DNA of 64,000 nt from assembly GCF_051201665.1 (NCBI RefSeq), contig NZ_CP179210.1, forward strand, positions 2,232,001 through 2,296,000. Direction: 5' to 3'. This document shows positions 17,634 to 25,869 of the stretch, one piece after another. Position 1 is the stretch's first letter. Every line of letters begins with the position of its first letter. The DNA comes from Psychrobium sp051201665 (GTDB taxonomy: Bacteria; Pseudomonadota; Gammaproteobacteria; Enterobacterales; Psychrobiaceae). Both the position numbers and the translations under genes were made by a program. The notes beneath the pieces are model-generated. The model had not been told where the DNA came from and searched no databases. It worked only from the letters and a program-made list of their open reading frames with translations.

Positions 17634-18704
17634 TTAGAACTTAAAGACTGCAGATAGCTGTAGATAGTCTGAGCTTACTTCTTCCGTAGCGTCATCATCT
17701 TGCGTAAAGCGACCATATTCCATACCAAATGACAATTTGTTAGTGAGCGCTTTGAAATAGTTCACACCAAACTGGCTACGATTCTTGTTACTCAGATCTG
17801 TATCAACCGCTCCATAATAGATAGTTGAACGATCGCCTTCATTCCAAAAATGACGATAAGCAACAGTAAAGGCTGTTTGGTCCTCATACTCACCATTAAC
17901 TAACCCTTGCGAAGCAACCACGCCGACATAACGTCCGGTTTGTCCCATGTGTACCTGAAAACGTAAATCATCTTTACCGCCCGTCTTTATGCGGCCAGCA
18001 ACTGAGTATCCAATACCTGTTTCGTTACTTACTTCAGAGTCAACCTTCTGTAGTACTGCACCAACAGATACATTACCCCAGTCTCCTTTAAACGTATATT
18101 TACCCACGATATCTGGCACTTTGTCGTTTGCAGCGCTAGCCGCGTCACCGTGTATATCAGTACCCCAAGTTTCTGGGTTTTCTATCGACAATTGTAGCCC
18201 ACCGTTGGTGTAACGGATCTGACCTTGACGGTTAAACACCAAACCCATCGCCGCGCCAGCAAAGTCGACAGTCTCAGCAATTGCACTAGTATTCATAAAC
18301 GTTGACCACGTTTGACCCATTAGCCATTTATCATACTTAACAAATGCATGACGAATCCGCGGATGCGACGAATTAGAAATAATTTCGTTGCCACCGCCAC
18401 CGTAAAAATCGATCTCGATGAATGCCATCACATCACCGTGAGTATATTTCGTATTAAAGCGCGTTTCTTTAGCATGAAGCTTAAATTGGCTGCTATCAGC
18501 CACAGGAGTGCCTTGTCCGATCCAGAAGTCACGATACCCAACTTCACCAGTCACATATCGAGCATCTGCTTTTAAATAGCCACCGAACTCTATTGAGTCT
18601 TTATCCGTTAGCTTGATTTTGTAACCTGCTTGCGCTGTTGTCGCAGCGGCCGCTAGTACAACGGTCATTGCTATTTTATTTAGTTTTAGTTTTTTTAATA
18701 ACAC
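17634..18704 (-). CDS. DcaP-like outer-membrane porin
   Basis: 356 residues with a signal peptide (about 1-26, cleavage after AQA) and beta-barrel alternation to a terminal phenylalanine (LSAVFKF), the outer-membrane assembly signal. The pattern FGGYLKADARY, KETRFNTKY, then GQTWSTFM matches DcaP-family trimeric porins, which take up anionic small molecules such as dicarboxylates. The start is GTG at 18704 with AAGGAG 10 bases upstream. A MITE-like repeat ends 30 bp upstream of the start, so promoter sequences must lie inside or beyond it. Confidence 0.82.
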   Translation of the reverse strand: MLLKKLKLNKIAMTVVLAAAATTAQAGYKIKLTDKDSIEFGGYLKADARYVTGEVGYRDFWIGQGTPVADSSQFKLHAKETRFNTKYTHGDVMAFIEIDFYGGGGNEIISNSSHPRIRHAFVKYDKWLMGQTWSTFMNTSAIAETVDFAGAAMGLVFNRQGQIRYTNGGLQLSIENPETWGTDIHGDAASAANDKVPDIVGKYTFKGDWGNVSVGAVLQKVDSEVSNETGIGYSVAGRIKTGGKDDLRFQVHMGQTGRYVGVVASQGLVNGEYEDQTAFTVAYRHFWNEGDRSTIYYGAVDTDLSNKNRSQFGVNYFKALTNKLSFGMEYGRFTQDDDATEEVSSDYLQLSAVFKF

Positions 18705-18734
18705 GCTTTCATTCTCCTTGATTAGGTGTGATTA

Positions 18735-18891
18735 TACAAATTGCATTAAATATTTGCCCACTTGTACTTGTTAAAATTAACTAAAATGGCGTTGCTCTCA
18801 ATCCTAATAGCCAGCTATTAGTCAATCGAGCGCCTTGTTTTAGCTGATTTTCTCTACGCACAACAAGATCACTTACTTAATGCAATTGGTA
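18735..18891 (+). mobile_element. MITE-like repeat, copy 2
   Basis: 157 bp, core nearly identical to copies 1 and 3, flanked on both sides by TTA, a probable 3-bp target duplication. It lies in the 5' region of the DcaP porin. Confidence 0.85.
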
Positions 18892-19112
18892 TTAAATATC
18901 AAGCAAAGGCAATAGCTTGGAAATACGCAAAAAGTCGTAAGACCTTAGTCGCATATTGCTATTTGTAATAAGATTGTTAATTTAAAATGGTTATAATCAT
19001 TAAAAACAATGACTTAATATAAAGAAATTATAAATGGTTTTTCATGACTAAACAGCAGTTTACGAAAACGTAAGACTAATGGCTAATGAATTAAATTGAA
19101 TTTTTCTAGAAG

Positions 19113-19188
19113 TGGTGGGCCATGAAGGATTCGAACCTTCGACAAATGGATTAAAAGTCCACTGCTCTACCAACTGAGCTAATGGCCC
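19113..19188 (-). tRNA. tRNA-Lys(UUU), copy 7 in transcription order
   Basis: 76 bases, anticodon loop CTTTTAA, encoded CCA, acceptor GGGCCAT. Last of a seven-gene array read leftward. Confidence 0.96.
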
Positions 19189-19208
19189 ATTTCTGGGTTT
19201 ATTCTGTT

Positions 19209-19284
19209 TGGTGGGTCATGAAGGATTCGAACCTTCGACAAATGGATTAAAAGTCCACTGCTCTACCAACTGAGCTAATGACCC
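19209..19284 (-). tRNA. tRNA-Lys(UUU), copy 6
   Basis: Same sequence as the others except a C-to-T and matching G-to-A change in the acceptor stem (GGGTCAT/ATGACCC), which keeps pairing. Confidence 0.96.
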
Positions 19285-19305
19285 AACAGAAAGGGTATGT
19301 ATAAG

Positions 19306-19381
19306 TGGTGGGCCATGAAGGATTCGAACCTTCGACAAATGGATTAAAAGTCCACTGCTCTACCAACTGAGCTAATGGCCC
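19306..19381 (-). tRNA. tRNA-Lys(UUU), copy 5
   Basis: Identical to copy 7; spacers between the genes are unrelated in sequence. Confidence 0.96.
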
Positions 19382-19402
19382 AACAGGGTATACGATATTT
19401 AT

Positions 19403-19478
19403 TGGTGGGCCATGAAGGATTCGAACCTTCGACAAATGGATTAAAAGTCCACTGCTCTACCAACTGAGCTAATGGCCC
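19403..19478 (-). tRNA. tRNA-Lys(UUU), copy 4
   Basis: Identical 76-base gene in the array, with encoded CCA. Confidence 0.96.
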
Positions 19479-19528
19479 GCATCACTATTTCTAGCTATCA
19501 ATATATACTGCTGGTGTAAATTCATTAT

Positions 19529-19604
19529 TGGTGGGCCATGAAGGATTCGAACCTTCGACAAATGGATTAAAAGTCCACTGCTCTACCAACTGAGCTAATG
19601 GCCC
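19529..19604 (-). tRNA. tRNA-Lys(UUU), copy 3
   Basis: Identical gene, separated from copy 4 by a 50-base spacer. Confidence 0.96.
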
Positions 19605-19634
19605 AATAATGAGTTTACTAAGCAAGTTTGAATT

Positions 19635-19710
19635 TGGTGGGCCATGAAGGATTCGAACCTTCGACAAATGGATTAAAAGTCCACTGCTCTACCAACTGAG
19701 CTAATGGCCC
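19635..19710 (-). tRNA. tRNA-Lys(UUU), copy 2
   Basis: Identical gene, 30 bases from copy 3. Confidence 0.96.
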
Positions 19711-19751
19711 GATTTATTAACCGAGGCTATTCAAATTCAATAATTAACGTT

Positions 19752-19827
19752 TGGTGGGCCATGAAGGATTCGAACCTTCGACAAATGGATTAAAAGTCCA
19801 CTGCTCTACCAACTGAGCTAATGGCCC
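19752..19827 (-). tRNA. tRNA-Lys(UUU), copy 1
   Basis: First gene of the array, about 50 bases downstream of the candidate promoter. Confidence 0.96.
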
Positions 19828-19879
19828 AAACGTTAGGTTACAAGTGAAGTGCTTTCCATCTCCCTTGCAACGGGCGCTA

Positions 19880-19907
19880 ATAATACTGATTAATAATTTT
19901 AGCGCAA
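19880..19907 (-). promoter_or_regulatory. Probable promoter of the tRNA-Lys array
   Basis: On the minus strand TTGCGC and TATTAT are 16 bases apart, followed by the GC-rich discriminator TAGCGCCCG, as expected for a growth-rate-controlled tRNA operon. Confidence 0.55.
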
Positions 19908-20033
19908 CCTATATTTTTAACTTTTTTGTTTAATTGGTAACTTTTCGAACGACTCGACATTTTTTAGATTACAAAACCAACAATTGTGCTAAAAAATTTC
20001 TATAACACATCGCCAATCAACAAGTTTTTGGAA

Positions 20034-20765
20034 TTAACGTAATCCCTTTAAACGTGTCTTAGCAATTTGAGCCGCTGATGAATCACCGTATTCTTTTACG
20101 GTTTGCTCATATAAAGCACGTGCTTTATCTAATGCATTTTCGTCTTGAGCAATTTTTGCTAATTTAACGAGCGCATCGCCGCGCTTAATCGATTCAGGAA
20201 ATTGACTCACTAACGATTCAAATTGGATTTTAGCTGCATCTTTATTACCTTTAGTAATATAAAGCTGGCCTAACCAGTAATGAACATTAGATAAGTAAGA
20301 AGAATCGGGGTAATCTGTTTGGTATTGCTTGAATTTTTCGATAGCCTCATCGAACTTTTTATCCTTGAGCGCAAGATTCAACGCAAATTCATAGGCACCA
20401 CTTTCAGATAGTGGAGTAGCAACAACTGAGTTAGTAGGGTCATCGATGACTACTTGCGGTGTCTGCGCTGCACTATTTACCTTAGTCAGTAGCTTATCTA
20501 CTTCTTGGTATAGCTCGCGTTGACGTTGCAAAATTTTATTCAAGCGATGTTCTTGAGTCTCGTTTAGGCCGCGAAGTTCATTCAATTCTTGTTGGAGGCT
20601 ATCGATATGCTGTTGCATCTCGAGTTGTGTTTTGCCTTTTTGCACCAACATTTGCTCTAGTGCTGCAATACGTTGGTCTGGGGAAGAGGATAAGTCGACG
20701 ACGTTGGCGGTTTGCGCTGCTGCGCTCCCCGCCATTAAGAGACCTAATGCAATTATATTTTTCAT
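20034..20765 (-). CDS. cpoB: Cell division coordinator CpoB (YbgF)
   Basis: 243 residues. Signal peptide (about 1-18), a coiled-coil trimerisation region (about 28-95, heptads with LEQMLVQKG and LNKILQRQRELYQEVDKLL), a short linker, then three TPR repeats in the C-terminal 125 residues (YEFALNLALKDKKFDEAI, YWLGQLYITKG, KLAKIAQ). Periplasmic partner of TolA that couples outer-membrane constriction to septal peptidoglycan synthesis. Last gene of the tol-pal cluster, 22 bases after pal. Confidence 0.93.
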   Translation of the reverse strand: MKNIIALGLLMAGSAAAQTANVVDLSSSPDQRIAALEQMLVQKGKTQLEMQQHIDSLQQELNELRGLNETQEHRLNKILQRQRELYQEVDKLLTKVNSAAQTPQVVIDDPTNSVVATPLSESGAYEFALNLALKDKKFDEAIEKFKQYQTDYPDSSYLSNVHYWLGQLYITKGNKDAAKIQFESLVSQFPESIKRGDALVKLAKIAQDENALDKARALYEQTVKEYGDSSAAQIAKTRLKGLR

Positions 20766-20787
20766 TAGTTCTTAATTTTTTAGTTGA

Positions 20788-21324
20788 TTAGTATACTAAT
20801 ACTGCACGACGGTTTTTAGCAAAACCTGATTCAGTGCGGCTATTATCAAGTGGCTTTTCTTCACCGTAAGAAACAGTTTCGATTTGTGAAGCATTAACAC
20901 CTAAGCCTTCTAAGTAACGGCTAACAGCTTTAGCACGACGCTCACCTAGTGCGATATTGTACTCAGGCGTACCACGCTCATCAGCATGACCTTCTACTAA
21001 TACTTTAACACTTGGGTTAGCACGTAAGTAAGCAGCGTGTGCATCTAGTAGTGCAGAGAATTGGCTTGATACATTTGACGTATCAAAATCGAAGTAAACG
21101 ATGTGCTCTTTGCGTAATTCTTGTAATGCTAAGCGTTGTTTTTCTTGTGGTGTCATCTCTTTAACCATACCACCAGTTTGAACGCCTGTATCAGTCGTTT
21201 GTTCTTGGTTAGTCTGGTTAGTTTCGCTAGCGTCGCTATCAGCTGTTGATGTTGAACCACATGCTGCAAGTGCAAACATTGGAATGGCTACAGCAATCCC
21301 CTTAACAATTTTATTTAAACGCAT
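20788..21324 (-). CDS. pal: Peptidoglycan-associated lipoprotein Pal
   Basis: 178 residues. Lipobox LAAC (C22), a disordered Thr/Gln-rich linker, then an OmpA-like domain: IVYFDFDTS, VEGHADERGTPEYN and LGERRAKAV, which bind diaminopimelate in peptidoglycan. Anchored in the outer membrane, it ties the envelope together through TolB. 36 bases after tolB. Confidence 0.96.
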   Translation of the reverse strand: MRLNKIVKGIAVAIPMFALAACGSTSTADSDASETNQTNQEQTTDTGVQTGGMVKEMTPQEKQRLALQELRKEHIVYFDFDTSNVSSQFSALLDAHAAYLRANPSVKVLVEGHADERGTPEYNIALGERRAKAVSRYLEGLGVNASQIETVSYGEEKPLDNSRTESGFAKNRRAVLVY

Positions 21325-21360
21325 TATCCGTTCCTTTAGTTATTCAATTAGTTTTTCAAA

Positions 21361-22713
21361 TTAATAAATATATGGTGACCATGCTGGTGCTTTAATTTCA
21401 CCATCACGAACCGGTAATCTAGCCTTAAATCGGCCATCGATGGACACCAGTCCTAACACTTGTTGTCCACGATAAGTCGTACCATAAATAATCATACTGC
21501 CATTAGGTGCAATACTAGGCGACTCATCTAATCGTGTTTTAGTCAAAACTTGTAAACTGCTCGTTCGCAAATCTTGCTTGGCGATATGATACTTGCCTCG
21601 AGTGCGATTCACCATGACTAATTCATCATTTTTCGGTGAAATAGAGCCACCGAGATTCATTTCGCCGTCGAAAGTAACACGTCGAATACGTCTCGAGTCT
21701 AAATTTACTTGATAAATCTGTGGTTTACCACCTCTCTCAGAAGTAAATACTAAACTTTTTCCGTCTGGCGACCAACTAGGCTCTGTATCAATAGCACGAT
21801 TCTTGGTAATTCGAGTAACAACTTTAGTCGCTAAATCTAAAGTATACAAATCCGGGTTGCCATCTTTTGACAACACCATTGCAAGCTTTTTGCCATCGGG
21901 TGAAAAACGCGGCGCGCTATTAATCCCTTTAAAACCGCTCACTTTTTCACGCTTTTGCGTATAAATGTCTTGAATAAAGATTTGTTGGCGTTTGTTTTCA
22001 AAAGAAGCATACGCAAGTTTAGTTCCATCAGGTGACCATGACGGTGACATCAAAGGTTCACGGGAACGAAGGATCTCAACTTCGTTATGACCATCAAAGT
22101 CGCTGATCATTAATCGGTATTTATAATCAAAACGCTCGCGATTAACCAAAACATAGGCAATCTTAGTTCTAAATGCACCACGTTCTCCCGTTAATTTCTC
22201 GTAGACAACATCACTAATGCGATGCGCATACTGTCTAAATTCTTTCGCCGAAATAACCGTTTCACGAGAATCCAAAACATGGGCATTTGAACTGACTAGT
22301 TGCCCGTTTTGAAGTACCTGACCGTTTGCTTTAGTCGCATTGGCGCTTAAAACATCAACGAGCTCAAACCCAACCACATAGCGGCCGTCTTTAAATGGCT
22401 TAATCGTACCAACAACCATTGCCTCTATTCCTAGTTTGGCCCATTGTTCGTAATTAATTTCACCATCTGTTGATGGCTGCGATGGCATTGAGAACACAGC
22501 AGTCGGGTTAAACCGGCCACTAAAACGTAAGTCATTAGCAACAACATTAGCGAGCTCTTGCGGCTTCGGTCCCGTGCCTTGCCATTTAAACGGAACAATG
22601 GCGATTGGACGGGCGCTATTAACCCCTTCCGTAATAACGATATCAATCGCTGCTTGAGCTGGTTGGGCCATTACTAGGCCTGCAAGCAGGCAATATTTTA
22701 CAATGGATTTCAT
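21361..22713 (-). CDS. tolB: Tol-Pal system beta propeller protein TolB
   Basis: 450 residues. Signal peptide to about residue 21, an N-terminal alpha/beta domain (to about 165) and a six-bladed propeller shown by repeated SWSPDGTKLAY-type motifs (SPSWSPDG, PRFSPDGKK, PSWSPDGKS). Periplasmic link between TolA and Pal. The start codon overlaps the tolA stop by one base (TAATG), so translation is coupled. Confidence 0.96.
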   Translation of the reverse strand: MKSIVKYCLLAGLVMAQPAQAAIDIVITEGVNSARPIAIVPFKWQGTGPKPQELANVVANDLRFSGRFNPTAVFSMPSQPSTDGEINYEQWAKLGIEAMVVGTIKPFKDGRYVVGFELVDVLSANATKANGQVLQNGQLVSSNAHVLDSRETVISAKEFRQYAHRISDVVYEKLTGERGAFRTKIAYVLVNRERFDYKYRLMISDFDGHNEVEILRSREPLMSPSWSPDGTKLAYASFENKRQQIFIQDIYTQKREKVSGFKGINSAPRFSPDGKKLAMVLSKDGNPDLYTLDLATKVVTRITKNRAIDTEPSWSPDGKSLVFTSERGGKPQIYQVNLDSRRIRRVTFDGEMNLGGSISPKNDELVMVNRTRGKYHIAKQDLRTSSLQVLTKTRLDESPSIAPNGSMIIYGTTYRGQQVLGLVSIDGRFKARLPVRDGEIKAPAWSPYIY

Positions 22714-23651
22714 TAATCAAACTCTGGTTGTACTGTTAGGTTAATTTCTTTTAGTTTTGCGTACACTTGCGGATCTTTAGACACGGGTAACGTATCTGCT
22801 TTGCGCACAGCTGCGATGGCTGACTGACAAACAATCGAATCACCAGACACCCTTTTTACTTGAGTAACAAATCCAGACGATGCTAGTCGAATGTTAATAA
22901 TACATTCTTTGCCCTTCATACTTTGGTCAGTTACCCAGTGACGTTTAATCGTCGCTGAAATAAGGCTAGTGTACTTTTGAATCTCTGACATTACTTTCGC
23001 TTGACGCGCTTTAGTCAGCGCTGCCTGTTCAGCTTCAAGCTCTTTAGCCAATGCGTCTTCGCGTGCTTGTTGTTCTCGAGCAGCCTTCTCCTTCGCAAGT
23101 TTTTCTTTACGAATCCGTTCTGCTTTGGCTTTCGCTGCTTTTTCAGCGGCTATGCGTTTAGCTTTAGCGTCCGCAGCAACTTTTTCTTGGCGAATGCGCT
23201 CATCTTTAATGCGTTTTGCCTTTGCTGCTTCGGCCTTTTGCTTGGCTTTAGCTTTCTTAATGGCATCATCTGACGCTTTCTTTTGCTTAGCCGCCTCATC
23301 ACGTGCTTTTTTAGCGGCTCGATCTGCGGCCCGTTTTTCCGCTTGTTTTTTCTTACGTTGACGCTCTAACTCTTTAATGCGCTTTTGTTCATCTTTCAAT
23401 TTCTTTTGACGTAATTGCTCAGCTTTCTTAGCGTCAGCTTTTTCTTTCTTTAAACGATCCACTTGTTTCTGTACATCGGCGTTATTAACTATTGCAGCTT
23501 GCACAATAGGTTTATCACTTGCCAGCGTTATTTCAAGCGTTGGCTTTTTCGGCGGCGTAATAATAGCGCCCGCAACCAAACCACCAACAATAACGACATG
23601 CAACGTTACAGACGATAAGGCAGCTTTTACAACATTTGTTTCACTAGACAT
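22713..23651 (-). CDS. tolA: Cell envelope protein TolA
   Basis: 312 residues: one N-terminal membrane helix (about 12-33), a very long Lys/Ala/Glu helical domain II (about 60-225, with KAKRIAAEKAAKAKAE patterns) and a C-terminal domain III (about 226-312) with ISATIKRHW and the single disulfide pair CIINI / IVCQSA. Spans the periplasm and transmits TolQR force to TolB/Pal. The helical domain is low-complexity, so its length probably varies between strains. Confidence 0.95.
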   Translation of the reverse strand: MSSETNVVKAALSSVTLHVVIVGGLVAGAIITPPKKPTLEITLASDKPIVQAAIVNNADVQKQVDRLKKEKADAKKAEQLRQKKLKDEQKRIKELERQRKKKQAEKRAADRAAKKARDEAAKQKKASDDAIKKAKAKQKAEAAKAKRIKDERIRQEKVAADAKAKRIAAEKAAKAKAERIRKEKLAKEKAAREQQAREDALAKELEAEQAALTKARQAKVMSEIQKYTSLISATIKRHWVTDQSMKGKECIINIRLASSGFVTQVKRVSGDSIVCQSAIAAVRKADTLPVSKDPQVYAKLKEINLTVQPEFD

Positions 23652-23658
23652 TACAACA

Positions 23659-24084
23659 TTAGCCTTCTATTGGATCCGTCATTAAACCAACCGACGGTGC
23701 ACCGGCGCCTTGTAGCGTTACCATTAACTGTAAAATGTGATCGTAAGAAACTGTTCTATCGCCTTTAACCATCACAGGTGTTTCAGGGTTCAGTAGTAAA
23801 TGTGCAGCCACTAAATCCGCAAGCTCTTGCTGTGTTAATTCTTCACGCGGATTATCCCCCACTGTTAAATAATAGGTACCGTCCGCTTTTACCGATGCTA
23901 TCAATGGAACGCTTTTCTCTTCCGGCAACGCTTTAGCGGTTGCTTGCGGCAAATCAACTTTAACCCCTTGCACAACGACAGTGGCGGTGGCCATAAAGAT
24001 AATGAGTAGCACTAACATAACATCAATGTAAGGCACGACATTGATATCGGAGTTTAAACGTCTTTTCTTACGTTGATACTGCAT
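23659..24084 (-). CDS. tolR: Tol-Pal protein TolR
   Basis: 141 residues. One membrane helix (about 18-37) with the essential aspartate in VPYIDVMLVLLIIFM, then a periplasmic ExbD/TolR domain ending GLMTDPIEG. With TolQ forms the proton-driven motor. Two bases separate it from tolQ and seven from tolA. Confidence 0.96.
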   Translation of the reverse strand: MQYQRKKRRLNSDINVVPYIDVMLVLLIIFMATATVVVQGVKVDLPQATAKALPEEKSVPLIASVKADGTYYLTVGDNPREELTQQELADLVAAHLLLNPETPVMVKGDRTVSYDHILQLMVTLQGAGAPSVGLMTDPIEG

Positions 24085-24086
24085 GA

Positions 24087-24782
24087 CTACTGTCCTGCTT
24101 TGTCTGTGCTAGCGTAAGCTTCACGTTGTAAGATAGAAGAAAATTCTTCCATAAAGTTTGCGTAACTGTTTTCTAATTTATCAACGGTCGTTGAAAATTT
24201 GTTATAGGCGATTACAGCTGGGATTGCAGCAAATAACCCCATCGCCGTTGCAATAAGCGCTTCAGCGATACCAGGCGCAACCATTTGTAACGTTGCTTGT
24301 TGAACAGCGCCAAGTGCGATGAAGGAATTCATGATCCCCCATACCGTGCCAAATAAGCCTACGTATGGAGAGATTGAGCCAACTGTCGCTAAAAACGATA
24401 AATTATGCTCGAGGCGGTCAATTTCACGTGATAACACGACACGCATAGCACGGTGAGAACCAGCGATGATTGCATCAGGATTAGAAGCAGATGATTGACG
24501 AAGACGTGCAAACTCTTTAAAGCCAGCACTGAACATTTGTTCAACACCGCCATTACTACTTGCACGTGCAGATAGTTCTTTATAGATTGACGATAGATCT
24601 GCACCACTCCAAAATTTGTCTTCAAATTTCTTTAGACTGGTTTTCGCACCATTGAGTAATGCGCGACGTTGGAAAATAACCGTCCATGACACGATGGAGG
24701 CAAGTAATAATGCAAGCATTACAAGTTGGACTAAAAGACTAGCTTCTAAAAATAGATCAATAAACGATAACTCAGCTTGCAC
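24087..24782 (-). CDS. tolQ: Tol-Pal protein TolQ
   Basis: 231 residues of the MotA/TolQ/ExbB family. Three membrane helices (about 15-35, 137-160, 172-195), the last two carrying GLFGTVWGIMNSF and ALIATAMGLFAAIPAVIAYN. Inner-membrane proton channel of the Tol motor. It overlaps the ybgC end by 11 bases. Confidence 0.96.
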   Translation of the reverse strand: MQAELSFIDLFLEASLLVQLVMLALLLASIVSWTVIFQRRALLNGAKTSLKKFEDKFWSGADLSSIYKELSARASSNGGVEQMFSAGFKEFARLRQSSASNPDAIIAGSHRAMRVVLSREIDRLEHNLSFLATVGSISPYVGLFGTVWGIMNSFIALGAVQQATLQMVAPGIAEALIATAMGLFAAIPAVIAYNKFSTTVDKLENSYANFMEEFSSILQREAYASTDKAGQ

Positions 24783-25173
24783 GCTGTAACTCCTTTAAAA
24801 TAAGACTTGGGATGGCCGTTGGTTTCATTTGTTCCAACGCAACCGAGACAACTACGACCAACGCAGTACTCAACAGGTTCCCATCAATGGTGGTAATTTT
24901 TTGTTTAAAAACAATACTGGCACGTTTCAACTGCTCGATTTCAACGGTTACTATTAATTTATCGTTAAAACGCGCAGCGACTAAATAGTCAAGTTCACAT
25001 TTTCGTACTACAAACGCTAACCCTTGATCAAGTAACGTGTCCTGTTCGAAACCGAGGTCACGTAAGAATTCCGTTCGCGCTCTTTCGTAGAAATTAAGAT
25101 AATTCGAATGATAAACGACACCACCGGCGTCGGTATCTTCATAATAGACTCGCACTGGAAACTCAAAAATCAT
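24772..25173 (-). CDS. ybgC: Tol-Pal associated acyl-CoA thioesterase YbgC
   Basis: 133 residues from MIFEFPVRVYYEDTDAGG; a start five codons further up is possible but less homologous. Hotdog-fold 4-hydroxybenzoyl-CoA thioesterase type, with the catalytic aspartate in YYEDTDAGGVVYHSNYL. First gene of the tol-pal cluster, as in most gammaproteobacteria. Confidence 0.93.
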   Translation of the reverse strand: MIFEFPVRVYYEDTDAGGVVYHSNYLNFYERARTEFLRDLGFEQDTLLDQGLAFVVRKCELDYLVAARFNDKLIVTVEIEQLKRASIVFKQKITTIDGNLLSTALVVVVSVALEQMKPTAIPSLILKELQRAS

Positions 25174-25188
25174 AGGACAAACTATCAA

Positions 25189-25508
25189 ACTAAAATTAAC
25201 CGCTGAAACTACTATAGAAACAGCTCTGTATCAACATCCGAGACACTCAATCGACTAAAATAATTACAATGCGCCGAAATTCTTGTAAAACAGCAACATT
25301 CCCTTACAATTCGCGCTTACATTCATACGCCCGTTTAACTCGATGAGAACTCCATCACATTTCCATAACAATAAGTAATTAAAATTATTTGCATGACTAT
25401 GCAAAGATAATGATTAACCTAAGCCAAACCGCTTGATAACAACAGATAGATATTCAGAATAGGAGTATTACATTACTAAAACTAATGCGAAGGTAGAGTT
25501 TTTCTTGT
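25189..25508. other. Intergenic region upstream of the small RNA candidate
   Basis: About 320 bp between ybgC and the candidate RNA. It presumably contains the tol-pal promoter on the minus strand. No ORF longer than a few dozen codons with a normal start codon is evident. Confidence 0.4.
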
Positions 25509-25537
25509 TTGAACCAACGTCAATAAATACGTATTAT
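25509..25537 (+). promoter_or_regulatory. Candidate promoter of a small RNA
   Basis: TTGAAC and TATTAT spaced by 17 bases, with GC-rich AGCGCC after the -10 element. The predicted start is near 25544. Confidence 0.5.
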
Positions 25538-25543
25538 AGCGCC

Positions 25544-25682
25544 ATCTCGAAAGACGCTCTTGTTACTGTCTTTCAGGTTAGTTTGATACTAACCAGTTAT
25601 CTCTTGTTGTTGAGTTACTTAACTTCCTATTTGACCATTATCGGTCATTTAAGCCCACTGCCTTTTTAGTGGGCTTTTTTTT
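25544..25682 (+). ncRNA. Candidate structured small RNA (about 140 nt)
   Basis: A near-consensus promoter on one side and an intrinsic terminator on the other bound a stretch with no ATG. It folds by eye into five successive hairpins: GAAAGAC/GTCTTTC (25549-25574), GGTTAGT/ACTAACC (25576-25594), GTTGAG/CTTAAC (25609-25623), TGACC/GGTCA (25632-25647) and the terminator. I recognise no known RNA family. A frame across the region exists but has only an ATT start. Function unknown; the prediction is structural only. Confidence 0.45.
25651..25682 (+). terminator. Rho-independent terminator
   Basis: Nine-pair stem AAGCCCACT/AGTGGGCTT followed by T-rich sequence; it ends the candidate small RNA. 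Confidence 0.8.
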
Positions 25683-25709
25683 GCCCAAAATTTACTAAAA
25701 GCAGTATTA

Positions 25710-25869
25710 TACCAATTGCATTAAATATTTGCCCACTTGTACTTGTTAAAATTAACTAAAATGGCGTTGCTCTCAATCCTAATAGCCAGCTATTAGTCAA
25801 TCGAGCGCCTTGTTTTAGCTGATTTTCTCTACGCACAACAAGATCACTTACTTAGTGCAATTAATGGTA
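25710..25869 (+). mobile_element. MITE-like repeat, copy 3
   Basis: 160 bp, core nearly identical to copies 1 and 2; left flank TTA, right flank TAA. It ends exactly where the remaining coding sequence of an EAL gene begins. Confidence 0.85.

Noticed and set aside
19113..19827. Possible CRISPR array from regular repeats at about 100-bp steps
   Set aside because: The repeats are 76-base tRNA-Lys genes with a cloverleaf; spacers vary in length and there are no cas genes. No CRISPR array was seen anywhere in the window.
25463..25669. Open frame across the small RNA candidate, with AGGAG before an ATT codon (ITKTNAKVEFFLFE, then hydrophobic)
   Set aside because: No normal start codon, the last codons lie inside the terminator stem, and the hairpins explain the sequence better. 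Kept as the alternative reading of the RNA candidate.
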